Below are positions 12,552 to 23,336 of a stretch of 64,000 nt of DNA, in pieces. A program made the position numbers and the translations under genes. This DNA comes from Phycomyces nitens (taxonomy: Eukaryota; Mucoromycota; Mucoromycetes; Mucorales; Phycomycetaceae): assembly GCA_022702545.1 (NCBI GenBank), contig JAHRBC010000005.1, positions 2,790,001-2,854,000 on the forward strand, in the 5' to 3' direction. Positions within the stretch are counted from its first letter, which is position 1; every line of letters starts with the position of its first letter. The notes below the pieces were generated by a model that was not told where the DNA came from, searched no databases, and worked only from the letters and a program-made list of their open reading frames with translations.

Positions 12552-14114
12552 CTAGTCATTCTTACCGTGCATAAAACTAGAGTAACTTGCTCCAATTTCA
12601 TTCAACATATCAGAAGTCAAGACTGCCCGGCCATGCTTTGCAAACGCTCTTCTTCCACTCTCTCTTACAATTGCACACGCACCCCACGCTGCAAGCATAG
12701 GAATATCTTGAGATTGAATCTCGTTTGAATGTCTTTGTACAATTGAATCAGTAATCTAAACCGGAACACTTCATTGGTTTTCTTACTTCCAAACGCCTTC
12801 TTCATAGGATTTTCCCCAAGCAAGCATTGTTCCAATTATGCCAGATAAAATATCACCCTGACCACCCATGCGCTTCAGCCCACCTTCTCTAGCGCATGTA
12901 AATACTAGATAAAATACCAATCATCAATACATCCTAGCCGTCTTATTATCTTGTTGCTTGCCTTGGTTTCCATTAGAGATTATGTCTGCAGATCCTTTCT
13001 GTACAACTGTGACTCCACCCAAGGCTGTACTCAACTTCTTGGCCATGGTACCTTCATCATCCTCACTGTATGGCACTTTCTATATAATTATCCTATTAGT
13101 ATCTATATCTGTCTAGAGAAGAAGAAAAAAACGCATTCAACTACACTTGCCATGGCTTCACACAAACGTTTAAACTCGACTACATTGGGTGTCAAGACGG
13201 CTTTTTTGTAATCTTTAATTACGCTTGGGTGCTGCTGGACTAGAAAGAGACCATCCTAAATCTGTTGTTAATATTCAATTTATAACACACACACATATAT
13301 ATATATATCCGAACTTACTGCATCAATTACAATGGCCATGTTCTTTTCACGCGCCTTTCCAATAATTTCCCTAGTAGATGCTAGCATCAAACTGTCTCTA
13401 GACAACCCTGGGCCGACTACAAGAACATGTAATCGAGAAAAGACAGAAGATACCCGATCTGAAATCTCCTTGACGCTTGATCCAGGCAAGTCTTTCTTAC
13501 TATCAATCACAGTCTCAGTAATACTCTCGGCCAACATGGTTCAGTACTCACTCTTCGGTACGCATATAAGGATGGACAATAAGGTCTAAAATTCACACTA
13601 AATCATCAGTACAGACTAAAACACTGGCCACTGTGGTCTTGCCTGGAGAATAAGCCTAATCAAATACATGTCAGATCATTGCAGTCCAAATAAACTCGAG
13701 ATTTATGTAAATGGTCAGTCCTATTATGATCAATTTACCTTTATTGCTGTGCTTGCTCCAGGTTCACAGAATATGTGACACAAATCTGCACCCTACCAAA
13801 GAAACATGAGAACATGATTTCTCTCTTTCTCTCTCTTTCAAAGAAAAAAGAAAACTAAATGACATACTAGTTTCATGGCAGAGATTCCACTGAAATAAGG
13901 TGCTCCAGTGTAACTGCCAATAGTAAGTATCTGTTTGGTTTGGGTCGCGGACTTACTCTTCGGAACCACCCACAATGCCAATCCGGCCTTGACATTCATT
14001 GTTGATGAGTTTTGACATTTATAGTCGTACTTTGGTCATTCTACCTGCTTGGCCTTTATGTAGTTCTCCCGAGAGAGGAGGTATGAGGTGGCGAACTTTG
14101 GATAGATGAACCAT
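12552..14114 (-). CDS. ATP-dependent (S)-NAD(P)H-hydrate dehydratase (CARKD/NAXD type)
   Basis: This enzyme repairs hydrated NADH/NADPH (the S form of NADHX and NADPHX) using ATP, in the cytosol or mitochondria, and works with the NAXE epimerase. Exon 1 (14114-14045) gives the family N terminus with LIPPLS followed by HKGQA. Exon 2 from 13987 gives [10 protein letters not shown]. Later exons give [80 protein letters not shown] and the nucleotide-binding signature [14 protein letters not shown]. The last exon ends SYSSFMH at 12552. Many short introns interrupt it; all blocks are in the expected order, so the gene looks intact. The start Met is the first in frame before LIPPLS. The neighbouring glycosyltransferase is on the same strand but separately promoted. 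Confidence 0.92.
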
Positions 14115-14278
14115 TAGTACCAGTAGTAAAAATTGAAAAGAAACCAGTAAAGCCAGCCTCCAGACATTTGTATATGAATACTGGCATAGTCACGACATGA
14201 TGACGACAAGTGATAGCAAATATATATATATATGCTTGTTTATAATGTAATTTTTTTTTAAAATAATAAATAAAATGT

Positions 14279-15220
14279 CTAAAAGGCAACCAGCGCCTTG
14301 GTTAATGAAAGACGTTGTGTCGCACGCTCATATGCGTTCCACCAGACTTGATAGAGCGGGTAATATATTTTGTCTTCGTCTTTTAATGAATCACGGTCTG
14401 CGTCCCAGGGCTTTGCAAGGATATAATGGACATTCTTGAGATCAGAGGAGTGCCACAGTGAGGGATGTGCTTGGGGAAGTGTCTTGAGGGCATTGTAGGT
14501 ATAAGGAAGAGTAATCCAGCGGCCGGAGAATACTTGGTTGAGGAAATCTTGGTCGGGAAATGGGTAGATGCTGAGGTCAAGAGTGGAGTGCAGCTGGGAT
14601 AGCATGTCTTCAAACAGGCCAAGGGAAGGAGTGAGGACAATGAGGCCACTGTTAAAGTAATGGCGGGTGGGTTTGATCGGAATGCTTGCCTGGATGTGTG
14701 TGTAAGCACAATTTGCTGGAACCCTATATACTTGCGAAATCAGCACTTGTTGTTCACAACATCTAGATAATATTTACCAGTCAGAGGGATATGCCTTGAT
14801 ACCTTGTGGGTTACAGGTACATGCATGACAGGCAGCTACCCAGTATTTGCTTTCCAGCTTCATAGTCATGAGCTCGTCCATGTTCTGAAAGGGCAGCATA
14901 TCTGCATCTAGCAGAACAAGACGATCATAATCTGTCTGCCCCCATACTCCAAGCTTAGTCCAAGTATCGACAAATCTTTCTGCAAAGTAGTCAATCTTTG
15001 CCCTTGGCTTGATAGGCTCAATCCTTCGCAGGGTGCAATTGGCTAGCTCGAGCAGCTTTAAGGCCTTGTCAGATACAGCCTCCGTATACAAGACTAAGAG
15101 TGGGTATTGACTTTGGACATGACGCAGTGCTTCGGCCAGGGCAACAACTCCTTTGACATAGTTGTTTGTGCTAGTGAGCACTATGGCCCATGCAGCCTTG
15201 AATTCAGTCTTTACAACCAT
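14279..15220 (-). CDS. glycosyltransferase family 8 protein (glycogenin/galactinol-synthase-like)
   Basis: Two exons separated by a roughly 50-70 bp intron near 14775-14720, about 290 residues. Family 8 enzymes are retaining transferases that use UDP-sugars and Mn2+. Visible signatures are AWAIVLTSTNNYVKGVVAL at the N terminus, the metal-binding DxD in LVLLDADMLP, HYFNSGLIVLTPSLGLFEDM (the acceptor-side Asn region), FPDQDFLNQVF, and YILAKPWD near the end, as in galactinol synthases and glycogenin. There is no signal peptide, so a cytosolic role is likely. The long C-terminal extension typical of true glycogenin is missing, so glycogen priming is uncertain; the acceptor is unknown. The start is the Met before VVKTEF; an upstream in-frame Met at 15373 would add about 50 residues unlike the family. 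Confidence 0.88.
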
Positions 15221-15729
15221 CGTAAATGATGTCCTTGAAAATAACAAGCAGAGTCTAAATAGATGATGAAAAACGGTTAAATAGTTAATGGCGTCGTGTA
15301 ATTTCCTTTTATGGATAAAAAGTATCGAAGGAGTTGGCCACTCAACCCTCCTTATTGCGCAATTGTACGCCATTCTTTTGTAATCAGTAGTAGCACATCT
15401 TTAATATATGTATAAAATAGCCGTCTTATTAGAGTTATTTAAAGATACGTGGCCAAGGATAAGAAAAAAACATAATCATGATACTCAGTGACCAAGATAA
15501 GCGCGCTGAAAACGGCAAAGGACCATCTCACTATAGACTTGCAGAAAACGGAAAAACAATGTTCCGTATTCTGTACGGCTTCTTTTTGTGAACAATCAAC
15601 CAAATATCGATCGATTGGCCCGACAGAATCGACATTTTTTTTAATAATCACAAAACAGCCCATCGGTGGGACTGTTGATTGTGTCGTGACTTTGAAGAAC
15701 AGCAGGAATCTGCCCTGAACATCCTGGTA

Positions 15730-16369
15730 ATGGAGCCTATTGTTGTTCACTTGTGTGGATCAAAGCCTCTTGTGTTTGATGTCAAAGGTACACTTTTTAT
15801 AAAAACAGGCACGAATCTCATGGTATTCTGTAGATGTCGAACGGCTGAGATGCGATCATCGTATGGTCGGGGCATTAGTTGGTACATTACCCCGACTTCC
15901 ATTACAAAACACCTTTCATGGCCTCCCTCTTCTGCTAATGCCAGAAGAAGTGACCTTGGCATTATCAAAGAGTAAGATTGTTCGCCAAAGCCATGGAGAG
16001 ACAATAATAACACTCGGGTATATTCTAGATATCATTAGGATGGAATCATGGGATTATCCCAAAACAGCCAAAGACATTCTCAAGTGTTCAGTTTATGCTT
16101 ATCTGTGGTCTCTTGGGTTTTATATTACAAGAGGAACAAAATTCGGCGGTGATTTTCTGACCTATCCTGGGGATCCTATGCGCTTCCACAGCCACTGTAT
16201 TGTCGAGGCTGTGGAAAGAGATGCTACGTTCAAGGCAATTGAACTGATTGGTAAGGGTCGTCTGGCTACAAATGTTAAAAAGACTTTTGTGCTAGCTTCT
16301 GTAGTAGAGAAGAAGGATGAGGATGAGAAGGAGGAGGAGGTATTTACACTGTCTTGGGCAGGGTTTTAA
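15730..16369 (+). CDS. SEN34: tRNA-splicing endonuclease subunit Sen34
   Basis: Sen34 is one of two catalytic subunits of the Sen2-Sen34-Sen15-Sen54 complex and cuts the 3' splice site of intron-containing pre-tRNAs. Exon 1 is 15730-15787 (METs ...VFDVKD), intron 15788-15833, exon 2 from 15834. The N-terminal domain shows VGALVGTLPR and GLPLLLMPEEV. The nuclease fold shows YLWSLGFYITRGTKFGGDFL, YPGDPMRFHSH and, near the end, the Lys in ATNVKKTFVLAS. Together these give the expected Tyr, His and Lys catalytic residues. The tail is acidic (residues KKDEDEKEEE). At about 195 residues it is short for the family: the linker between the two domains is compressed. A second, optional in-frame intron (about 15974-16030, GTAAGA...TTCTAG) would remove 19 more residues. 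Confidence 0.92.
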
Positions 16370-16412
16370 ATAAACAAGAAAGTATAAGCTTATAAATCAG
16401 AAACTTGTTCGT

Positions 16413-16598
16413 ATGGGTATTGGAATTATAAAGTTTAGATATCTGGCTGTGCTATTGTGGGTCGCACCTACTACAATAGTTGTAGCCTTTGCTTCGAATC
16501 GAAATGTTGTATTGGCTCTTTGGGCTGTGCTTTTATTCTCATTTTATATATTGCCGTCATCCGTTATCAGATCTACAGTGGAGTCAATTCCGGGATGA
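16413..16598 (+). CDS. possible small membrane protein, two hydrophobic segments
   Basis: A 61-codon ORF just downstream of Sen34. It encodes two hydrophobic stretches (YLAVLLWVAPTTIVVAFA and VLALWAVLLFSFYILP) separated by an Asn/Arg turn. This hairpin pattern recalls small accessory subunits of ER enzymes, but no family is recognised. It may be a chance ORF. There is no independent start or splice evidence. Confidence 0.3.
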   Translation: MGIGIIKFRYLAVLLWVAPTTIVVAFASNRNVVLALWAVLLFSFYILPSSVIRSTVESIPG

Positions 16599-16739
16599 CA
16601 CAACTTTGAAATCTTGTGTGTGTGTTTTAATTAGAATACGTACACCTCTGTTTGTTTTCTTTTCTACAGCCTTTTCTTTTTAATTCGATCCTATCCCTGT
16701 CTGTAGTAAACGTCTCTGACGATATTTCCAAGCAAAAAG

Positions 16740-17757
16740 GAGGCTCCATTTGAAGTCAGAGGAATGATTGTTGGTGCTTTTGAAGCAGGAGTAAAAAGTG
16801 TCAACCATTTGTGAGCGATATAATGTAGCACACCGTACTGTATACAATACAATGCAAAGATACAGAGAGACTGGAACGACGGTTACACAAAGACACAAGG
16901 GATCCTCAAGGATATTTGGTGAGCGAGATTTGCGTGTTTTGCGCAGAGATAAAAAAAATCGAACGGCCAGCTTGGATATTCTGATCAGCATAATGGGCGT
17001 GAGTCTGGGAAGATATGTTTGCAAGGTTACGAAGCGTGTTGCTATCAAGACTCTTCATATGAAGTCTTGCATAGATGTGTACAAGCCATATCTCACTGAG
17101 TATCATCGCAGAAACCGCCTTGTCCTTGTCTAGCATGCCAAGAAGGTGAATCGACGTTGAGATCGGGTGATTTGGAGCGATGAATCAACGTTCATGCTGT
17201 TCCCAATGTGCAAGAATGTACGAGTCTGGCGTCTTCGATTAGAGAAGTACAGCATAGATTGTGTACGTCCCAGGATCCAAGGTGATGGAGGATACGTGAT
17301 GGTCTAAGGATGCGTCTGGTCTAGTGGTGTTGGGCGAATAGAAATTATAAGTGGTAATCTGGAGCAATGGGAATATAAGAATATACTCCAAAACACCTTA
17401 ATTCCATTCAAAAACAATTTGGAATATGAGCAAGATGACTCTTTTATCTTTCAGCAAGACAATGCTCCATTTCATCCAAGCAAAATGGTGAAAGAGTATC
17501 AAAAGAGTGCAGATCTGGAGGTGATGAAGTGGCCTGCGTACAGCCCAGATTTCAACCCGGTTGAGAATATCTGGGATTACCTCGGAAGGATGGTGAGGGC
17601 CAGAAGATCACAGCCCAATAACCTAAAAGAATTGAAGCAAGTCTTTAAAGAAGAATGGTACAAAATACCAGTTGAAGTGTGTGCAGCACATTGCAATTCT
17701 ATGCCAAATCGACTATATGCACTTCAAAAGAACAAAGGACTGCACACAAAATGTTAA
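16740..17757 (+). pseudogene. second Tc1-family transposase, broken by stops
   Basis: The helix-turn-helix N-terminal half begins near 16740 (GMIVGAFEAG) and continues as ERYNVAHRTVYNTMQRYRET. The DDE half shows WSDESTFM, VRVWRLRLEKY, FQQDNAPFHPSK, KWPAYSPDFNPVENIWDYL and MPNRLYALQKNKG, so all three catalytic acids are recoverable. In-frame stops interrupt it, including TGA or TAG near 16818, 17131 and 17158 and TAA near 17307. I could not assign terminal repeats with confidence. It differs clearly in sequence from the copy at 7.4-8.7 kb, so it is a separate Tc1 lineage rather than a duplicate. Confidence 0.88.
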
Positions 17758-18003
17758 AAACTCTTTGATACTATATTTTGTTAACAACATACTTTACCCT
17801 TTATTTTAGTAAGTTTTGATACTATGCTAGTATAGTAGAAAGCGAGAAAACAGGGATGATAGCATTTAGAGATATTATTTATTTATTTTTGGGACCAGAT
17901 TTGTGCCATTAGCCAACCTACGGGACTATATATAATAAGCTTGTATCAAATTCTAAAATATTTCCATAACGGCAGTAAAGAACATCGTATATGATCATTT
18001 ACT

Positions 18004-18840
18004 GTGAGGGCATCGTTTACAAGACGGACCGCAACTGATCCTCTCAATTCTGTTGAGCTCACAACAGACGACTTTAATATCCAGGAAATTACGAAGAATT
18101 TCCGAGTGTGTACGGTGGATCCTGGAAGAAGAGATGCCTTTTACTCATATCATGGTGATGATAATATAAGACGTTTGACAACCAAAGAAAACTACAATTC
18201 ATCCTGTAGCGTTAAGCGAATGAGAAATGAAGATGCAAAGAAGGTGGCTCAAGGAACTAAAAAAGTTGAAACACATATCCCATCAGTAAAAAAACAACAT
18301 CAGGAGGGCAATTTTTACGGCATACCCAATATATCATAGCCAATATGCTGACTATTCAATTTTTATAGCTTCAGAGTGGCTGAAATATACTGGAAAATTT
18401 TTAGAGGTCGGCAGAAAGCTCTAGACAATTGCTCCAACATCCTTATCCATGGGTCTACAAAGTATAATAAAGAAAAAAGAGACGCCGTATAGCAAACAGG
18501 CAGAATCCCGAAAGTACACACCAACCTGTCCAACCAAGGTAACAAGTCAATTACTTGTTGTTTGTATCCCATCTCATAGTGATTTAACATATTACAGAAA
18601 CCCTCGTCGATGTGTCTTTAGAACCAGAGGCGTTTCTAATATGCCTTTTAATTGTCTTTGGAGATGGCTTTACAAAAAAGTCAAGTGTCAGATTTCGCAT
18701 ACAGCATAGAGTATCCGAGAAAATTTACGAGGATCTTCTCGCAAAACAAAAAGATTGGAGAATTGTACCCTTTGGACATCAATGAATTTAACACTTCAAA
18801 GGCACTTGTGCACTTTTATTTATTCTCTATATTCAATATT
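18004..18840 (+). pseudogene. TnpB/Fanzor-like RuvC nuclease gene, broken
   Basis: The first segment (18004-18339) carries VDPGRRDAFYSYHG followed by RRLTTKENYN, matching the RuvC-I motif and following block of eukaryotic TnpB-like (Fanzor) and OrfB proteins. Downstream in other frames come FRGRQKALDNCSNILIHGS, STKYNKEKRD, KYTPTCPTK, then IVFGDGF (RuvC-II-like block), RFRIQHRVSEKIYEDLL and finally PLDINEFNTSK (RuvC-III-like block), after which the zinc-finger Cys region is lost. Stops and at least one frameshift (near 18780) separate these pieces. Order and spacing fit one ancestral gene. Fanzor proteins are RNA-guided DNA nucleases carried by mobile elements. Family assignment is from memory of motifs, not a search; the N-terminal region before RuvC-I is absent or unreadable. 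Confidence 0.62.
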
Positions 18841-18849
18841 GACTGTGTA

Positions 18850-21800
18850 GGTTTGAAACTCTTGTAAGACCAAAGACTCGAGACATTTCCGAGATTCCAA
18901 CGACAGACCTATTTACCCAATATTAGTTCGCAACAACTGTAATATGGTTTGGAATAGTATAATATGGCGGCAAGAAACATGTTTTATATTGAGCAAGAGA
19001 TTTGGAGTGGCAATGGTAGTCCAAAAGTATTCAGTTCTCGACCAACAACAACAACACAAAGCGCCACAACAAATGTGGTTGTTCCTCACTTTGGTGGGCG
19101 AACTTAAAGACGCTTACAGGTAAAAAATAATAAAAATACTAGTCATTTTTACGTTGCCTAAATCCCCTTGACCACATTTTATTCTTTTGTGTCTCCATTC
19201 TCTTTTTTTTGTCCAAAAAAGGCAAGTAGATTATCTAGAAATTAATTTTGATTCGTCCAAAAAAAAACAAACCAACATCGTCTCAATAAGTAGAAACACT
19301 GTGCAAACAATTTGAAAGAAGAAGAAAAAACACGACAGCTATAAATATAAAATGCCTCTGCTTACTATTGGATACTCTTTTTTAGAAAAGCTTGATCCAA
19401 GAAAAGAAAAATTAATAAGGCCACTTTTTTTAGTTTTGGTTTTTGAGAATAAATTTAGAAAGTATCTATATAATCACTAGAAGTATATTTCTTGTTTCTG
19501 TCTATTTTTTTTATATTGTAGCATTTTGAGTTTAAATGGGAACTTTTGAAAATTACAGCTTTATCTGTCTAGTTTGGGCTAATATATATATATATCAAGA
19601 TATATATCAGTCATATTGGATACTTTGATTTAATTCGTTTATCAAATATTCTTACGTTAATATTTCATTCTGGCTCACTCTATAGTTTGTTGGACACGAA
19701 AATATATCATAAGAAACACGCGTGCTTATTCTATTTAGAATTAGTAAAAAATTAGCTGTATTAATGATTTTACAGTGAGGTCAGCAAAAATGGGCCAAGG
19801 AATTTTACAGTTCAGCTCTTTATGTTTTCATGACCAATTATCAGCTTAGCCATTAATATTACGGATAGCAATCAATAGCTAAAAAAGAAGAGTGTAGGAA
19901 AAAATATATATAGGACTCTTGGCAGATGTACCATATTTCTCATAAACTGCACTTTGGCTCAACTTTTTTTATCATTGTCAATATATCATTACTACTTCTT
20001 TTTTAATCAGTGTTACTGTAAAGCCATACCATTTGTTCAAACCAATATGCATTTATCCAACAAGATTCCAATGTTTTTTTATAGAATGTCCTTTTGATAT
20101 ATCTTAACTGATGCCATTAAAAGGCAAAGACAGCTCTTGTTTTGTAACAAACTAAAACAACCCCAATTTATTCTTGTATACATAAGCACAAAATGAGAAG
20201 AAAAATAGTGAATTTTTTTTTTAAAAAAAGGATCCATGTACTCACTCTCTAGTTATTCTGAGCATTAGTAAGACCCTTTTTATTCTAGTTGATGATAATA
20301 CTGGATGAAATATATAAAGAGGTCTTATATCCATGGCTCTTGGTAAATGTAATAATCTTGAACAGCTTATTGAATTTCAAACTGCCTGGGTATCATAACC
20401 CTCGAATTTACACATGGGCTCAAAACTGGGTTAATAGAGTTTTCTTGAAATCAATGCCCAGCACCATCATAAATATATTCCTACGTTTCACTTTATCATC
20501 AATTGGATGTAGAATAGACACATCTTTTTTGAATTTCCCACTCAATATATTATATATATATTTATATATATATATATATATCTAGTTATTAACCTTTTAT
20601 ATTCACAGATATAGCTATCAGACCCACCAACCTATCTTGTAGAGCCATATAATCAGCTTTACATTGCCCAAAGAAATACTCTCAACTTCATTCAGTACTT
20701 TTCTATTTTTATATATTTTTAGCATTGCCTTTAACTTGTTTGTGGCAATGTCCATGTCATCCTTTTTTCTTATTCCAGCTGTCAATGACATGGCCATCTA
20801 CAATTATGGTCCATGTATTGAAACTGCTTTTTGGGATTGCAGTGCTTCTTATTTTGCATATTGGTACCTCGGTGTTTTGCTCAAGTGGCTAGATTTGATC
20901 AAAATGAGACCAAGAGAAAAAAAAACTAGGAATCTTGTCATGTCTTTGATTTATCAGTTTTTGATGATATAGCAAAAAAGAGTAGACCATCAAAGTACAA
21001 AGACCATTTAGTTTATATTCTAAACAAATGATGTGGTTTTACAGTAACACTGGCCTTTTCTCTGTTATATATATATATAAATAAAGTATGAGTTATTAAG
21101 AACAATAAAGAAGTTTAAAACAAGTGCATTTTGCGCGAAATTAAATAAGGAATATCCAGCTACAGAAAGTGCTCACGTTGACTCACACGACACGGAGAAA
21201 AATAAAAAGGGCGAACAGATATATCTCTTTTTTTAATATTATGAAAGAACCGTTGAATGCGCCGGCCATGAGACATTCTCTATATTGGTGCTTGTTCTAC
21301 CCTTGGTGGGGTTACTGTATAGCCTATGCCGAACTGGTACCAAGTCTTGGTCCCAAATGGACCTCGCAGGCATCAACGCTGGTGCACAAATATTATTTTA
21401 TTTAAAAAAAATAAAACAGGTGGGCAAACCAATACATGGTATTTATCTAAATATTGCAATCTGCAGGTGATTTTATAAAGTTATTTTATACCAAATTTGT
21501 ACTCAACAAAAAAGATCAATAAATCTCCTTTTATAGACTAGCCTATTCTGAGAAGGAAAAAAAGTCAGAATGGTAATAAAACTGTTTCTAAAAATGGATG
21601 GATATTTTTAAAAAAAATAAAAAAATAAAGGGAAAAATGTCCAATTGGCAAAGGACTTGAATGGTATAAAATGTTTATTGTATTTTTATACTTTGTATAT
21701 AAATAAAAAAAAAGGAAGGAAATATAAGTCTGTTTGTGTGCCTATATGTATGGGTGTGTGTGTGTGCCTGTGTGTGTGCCTGTGTATCTGTACTCTATTT

Positions 21801-21860
21801 CATCTTTCAAACCAATTCTTTTCATTTTCTTCTTCTTTTTGTATAATTCATCAAGTTGTC
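18850..21860. other. long AT-rich stretch without supported genes
   Basis: About 3 kb. It contains many A and T runs, an AT microsatellite at about 20548-20582, and ORFs of 60-100 codons (for example 20664-20972 with hydrophobic segments and 21169-21405) that lack recognisable motifs or splice partners. A GT-rich tract (21754-21792) lies just before the TBC gene. Confidence 0.45.
20548..20582. repeat. AT microsatellite
   Basis: Run of alternating A and T with a few interruptions, in noncoding DNA. Confidence 0.85.
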
Positions 21861-21937
21861 TTATGCTCCAACTCTCCCCATGTTCTACTGCTGTCAGTAG
21901 AGTGCAAAGACAGCGTGACAGGTCTGCGAGCACTCTG

Positions 21938-22283
21938 ATGGAGCAGGATGAGGCAATCTCGGTATTCAATGACTTTACTGACATTCTGCAATCCGAAGTC
22001 CATGTTGACCTTGAACGCCTTCGAATCCTAGCTCGGCATGGTGTACCAAATCAACTTCGTGGGGTGAGTTGTCCCTTCATTGTCTGCCCCCTTTCTCTTT
22101 TTCTTTCATTTTCTGTCAATCTCCATTGGCGTGAAATCGCTCCATCAATTGCGTTGACCTCACATTGCGCCTGTTGGTGCAGGAAGTCTGGATGTATCTT
22201 CTCGGTGTACAAGACGCTGACCGATGTGAGTATAAGTATTGGTGATTAATTAATTAATTTATTAATAAATTAATGATTTTTTA

Positions 22284-22314
<31 letters not shown>

Positions 22315-23336
22315 GCTAGAGAATTGACTCGTTCAAGGGCACGTAGTCAAGAGTACGACCAACTTGAAAAGGGCGACCCAGAGATATTGAGACGGATACG
22401 AGCCGAAGTAGGCCGATATCAAAGACGAACAGTAGAGATGGCTGATCAACAGTATCTCCCAAAATTTGAAAACATTGTAACCGCATACTTGAATGCCAAC
22501 AGAGATGTAGACTACCACCCTGCACTCATCTACCTCTGTGCTCCATTTCTGTATGCACTCGAAAGAGAGTGCGATGCCTACTTTTGCTTTGAGCGTCTGA
22601 TGCAAGCCATTGGTAATATCCTGGCCATTCTGTCAAAACCACGAAAACTAAGATATGTTGTAGATGAAGTCAATACGACCAATACTACCAAACAACGAGT
22701 GGCTCATTTTATATCTCTCTTTCGATATGTCCTGCCAGAATTGTAAGATGGCGTTGTTTATTAAAGGCTGCTGCTGACTCTCTTGTAGATGCAATTACTT
22801 TGAGGATGAAGAAGTCAATCTGGATGAATGGTCAACGTCTTGGTTGCAGAACCTCCTGTCCAAAGAAATCCCATTCTCAAATCTCGTTGTTCTCTGGGGT
22901 AATTAACTGGGCTAAACACTAGGAATCAATCAATCAAGAATAACAACAACTAATGACATTCACCATTTAAGATGCTTACTTTGCTGCTTCTGATCCACTT
23001 GAGTTTCATCCCTTTGTCTGTCTAGGTAAGATCGTATGACATATCATTGTTTTATACCGAGCACAAGACTGATATATACACACATATAAATATATATTTA
23101 ATCATATCTAATCTTTCTAGCCATCTTGAGGAATGCAAAAGACAATCTAGAGGACCTAGAACAGTCTGAGATCAGGACCATGTTACTCTGTCTGCCTGTC
23201 ATGGATATGAAAAGAGTAGGTAGTGACATTTGGTCCACAAAGATTTCTAATGGTTGCCATATAGATACTTGCAGATGCTTCAAATCTACACCACGAAACA
23301 ATGGAAAGGATGTTATTTGAAGAAGAGCACTTTTAG
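21938..23336 (+). CDS. TBC-domain (Rab-GAP-like) protein, atypical
   Basis: At least six exons: LERLRILARHGVPNQLRG, then EVWMYLLGVQDADR, a long exon (about 22316-22742) with RELTRSRARSQEYDQL and YHPALIYLCAPFLYALE, then NYFEDEEVNLDEWSTSWLQ, then LVVLW, DAYFAASDPLEFHPFVCL, AILRNAKDNLEDLEQSE and LADASNLHHETMERML, ending at 23336. This order is the TBC fold of GTPase-activating proteins for Rab-type GTPases. The arginine-finger motif IxxDxxR reads IRAEVGR (Asp replaced by Glu), and the glutamine-finger region, normally YxQ, reads YLCAPF without Gln. Classical dual-finger catalysis may therefore be weakened or absent. An in-frame start at about 21863 would add 25 residues; I chose the Met before EQDEAIS. 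A TTA-type microsatellite lies in one intron. Confidence 0.85.
22285..22313. repeat. ATT trinucleotide microsatellite inside a TBC-gene intron
   Basis: About nine ATT units directly before the TATAG acceptor of the intron, so length change could affect the polypyrimidine tract. Confidence 0.85.

Noticed and set aside
14056..14289. 77-codon minus ORF upstream of the NAD(P)HX dehydratase
   Set aside because: The correct first exon of the dehydratase uses another frame here (LIPPLS...HKGQA), so this is a shadow.
20664..20972. 102-codon ORF with hydrophobic stretches
   Set aside because: No family motif and no plausible introns; lies in a long AT-rich stretch.
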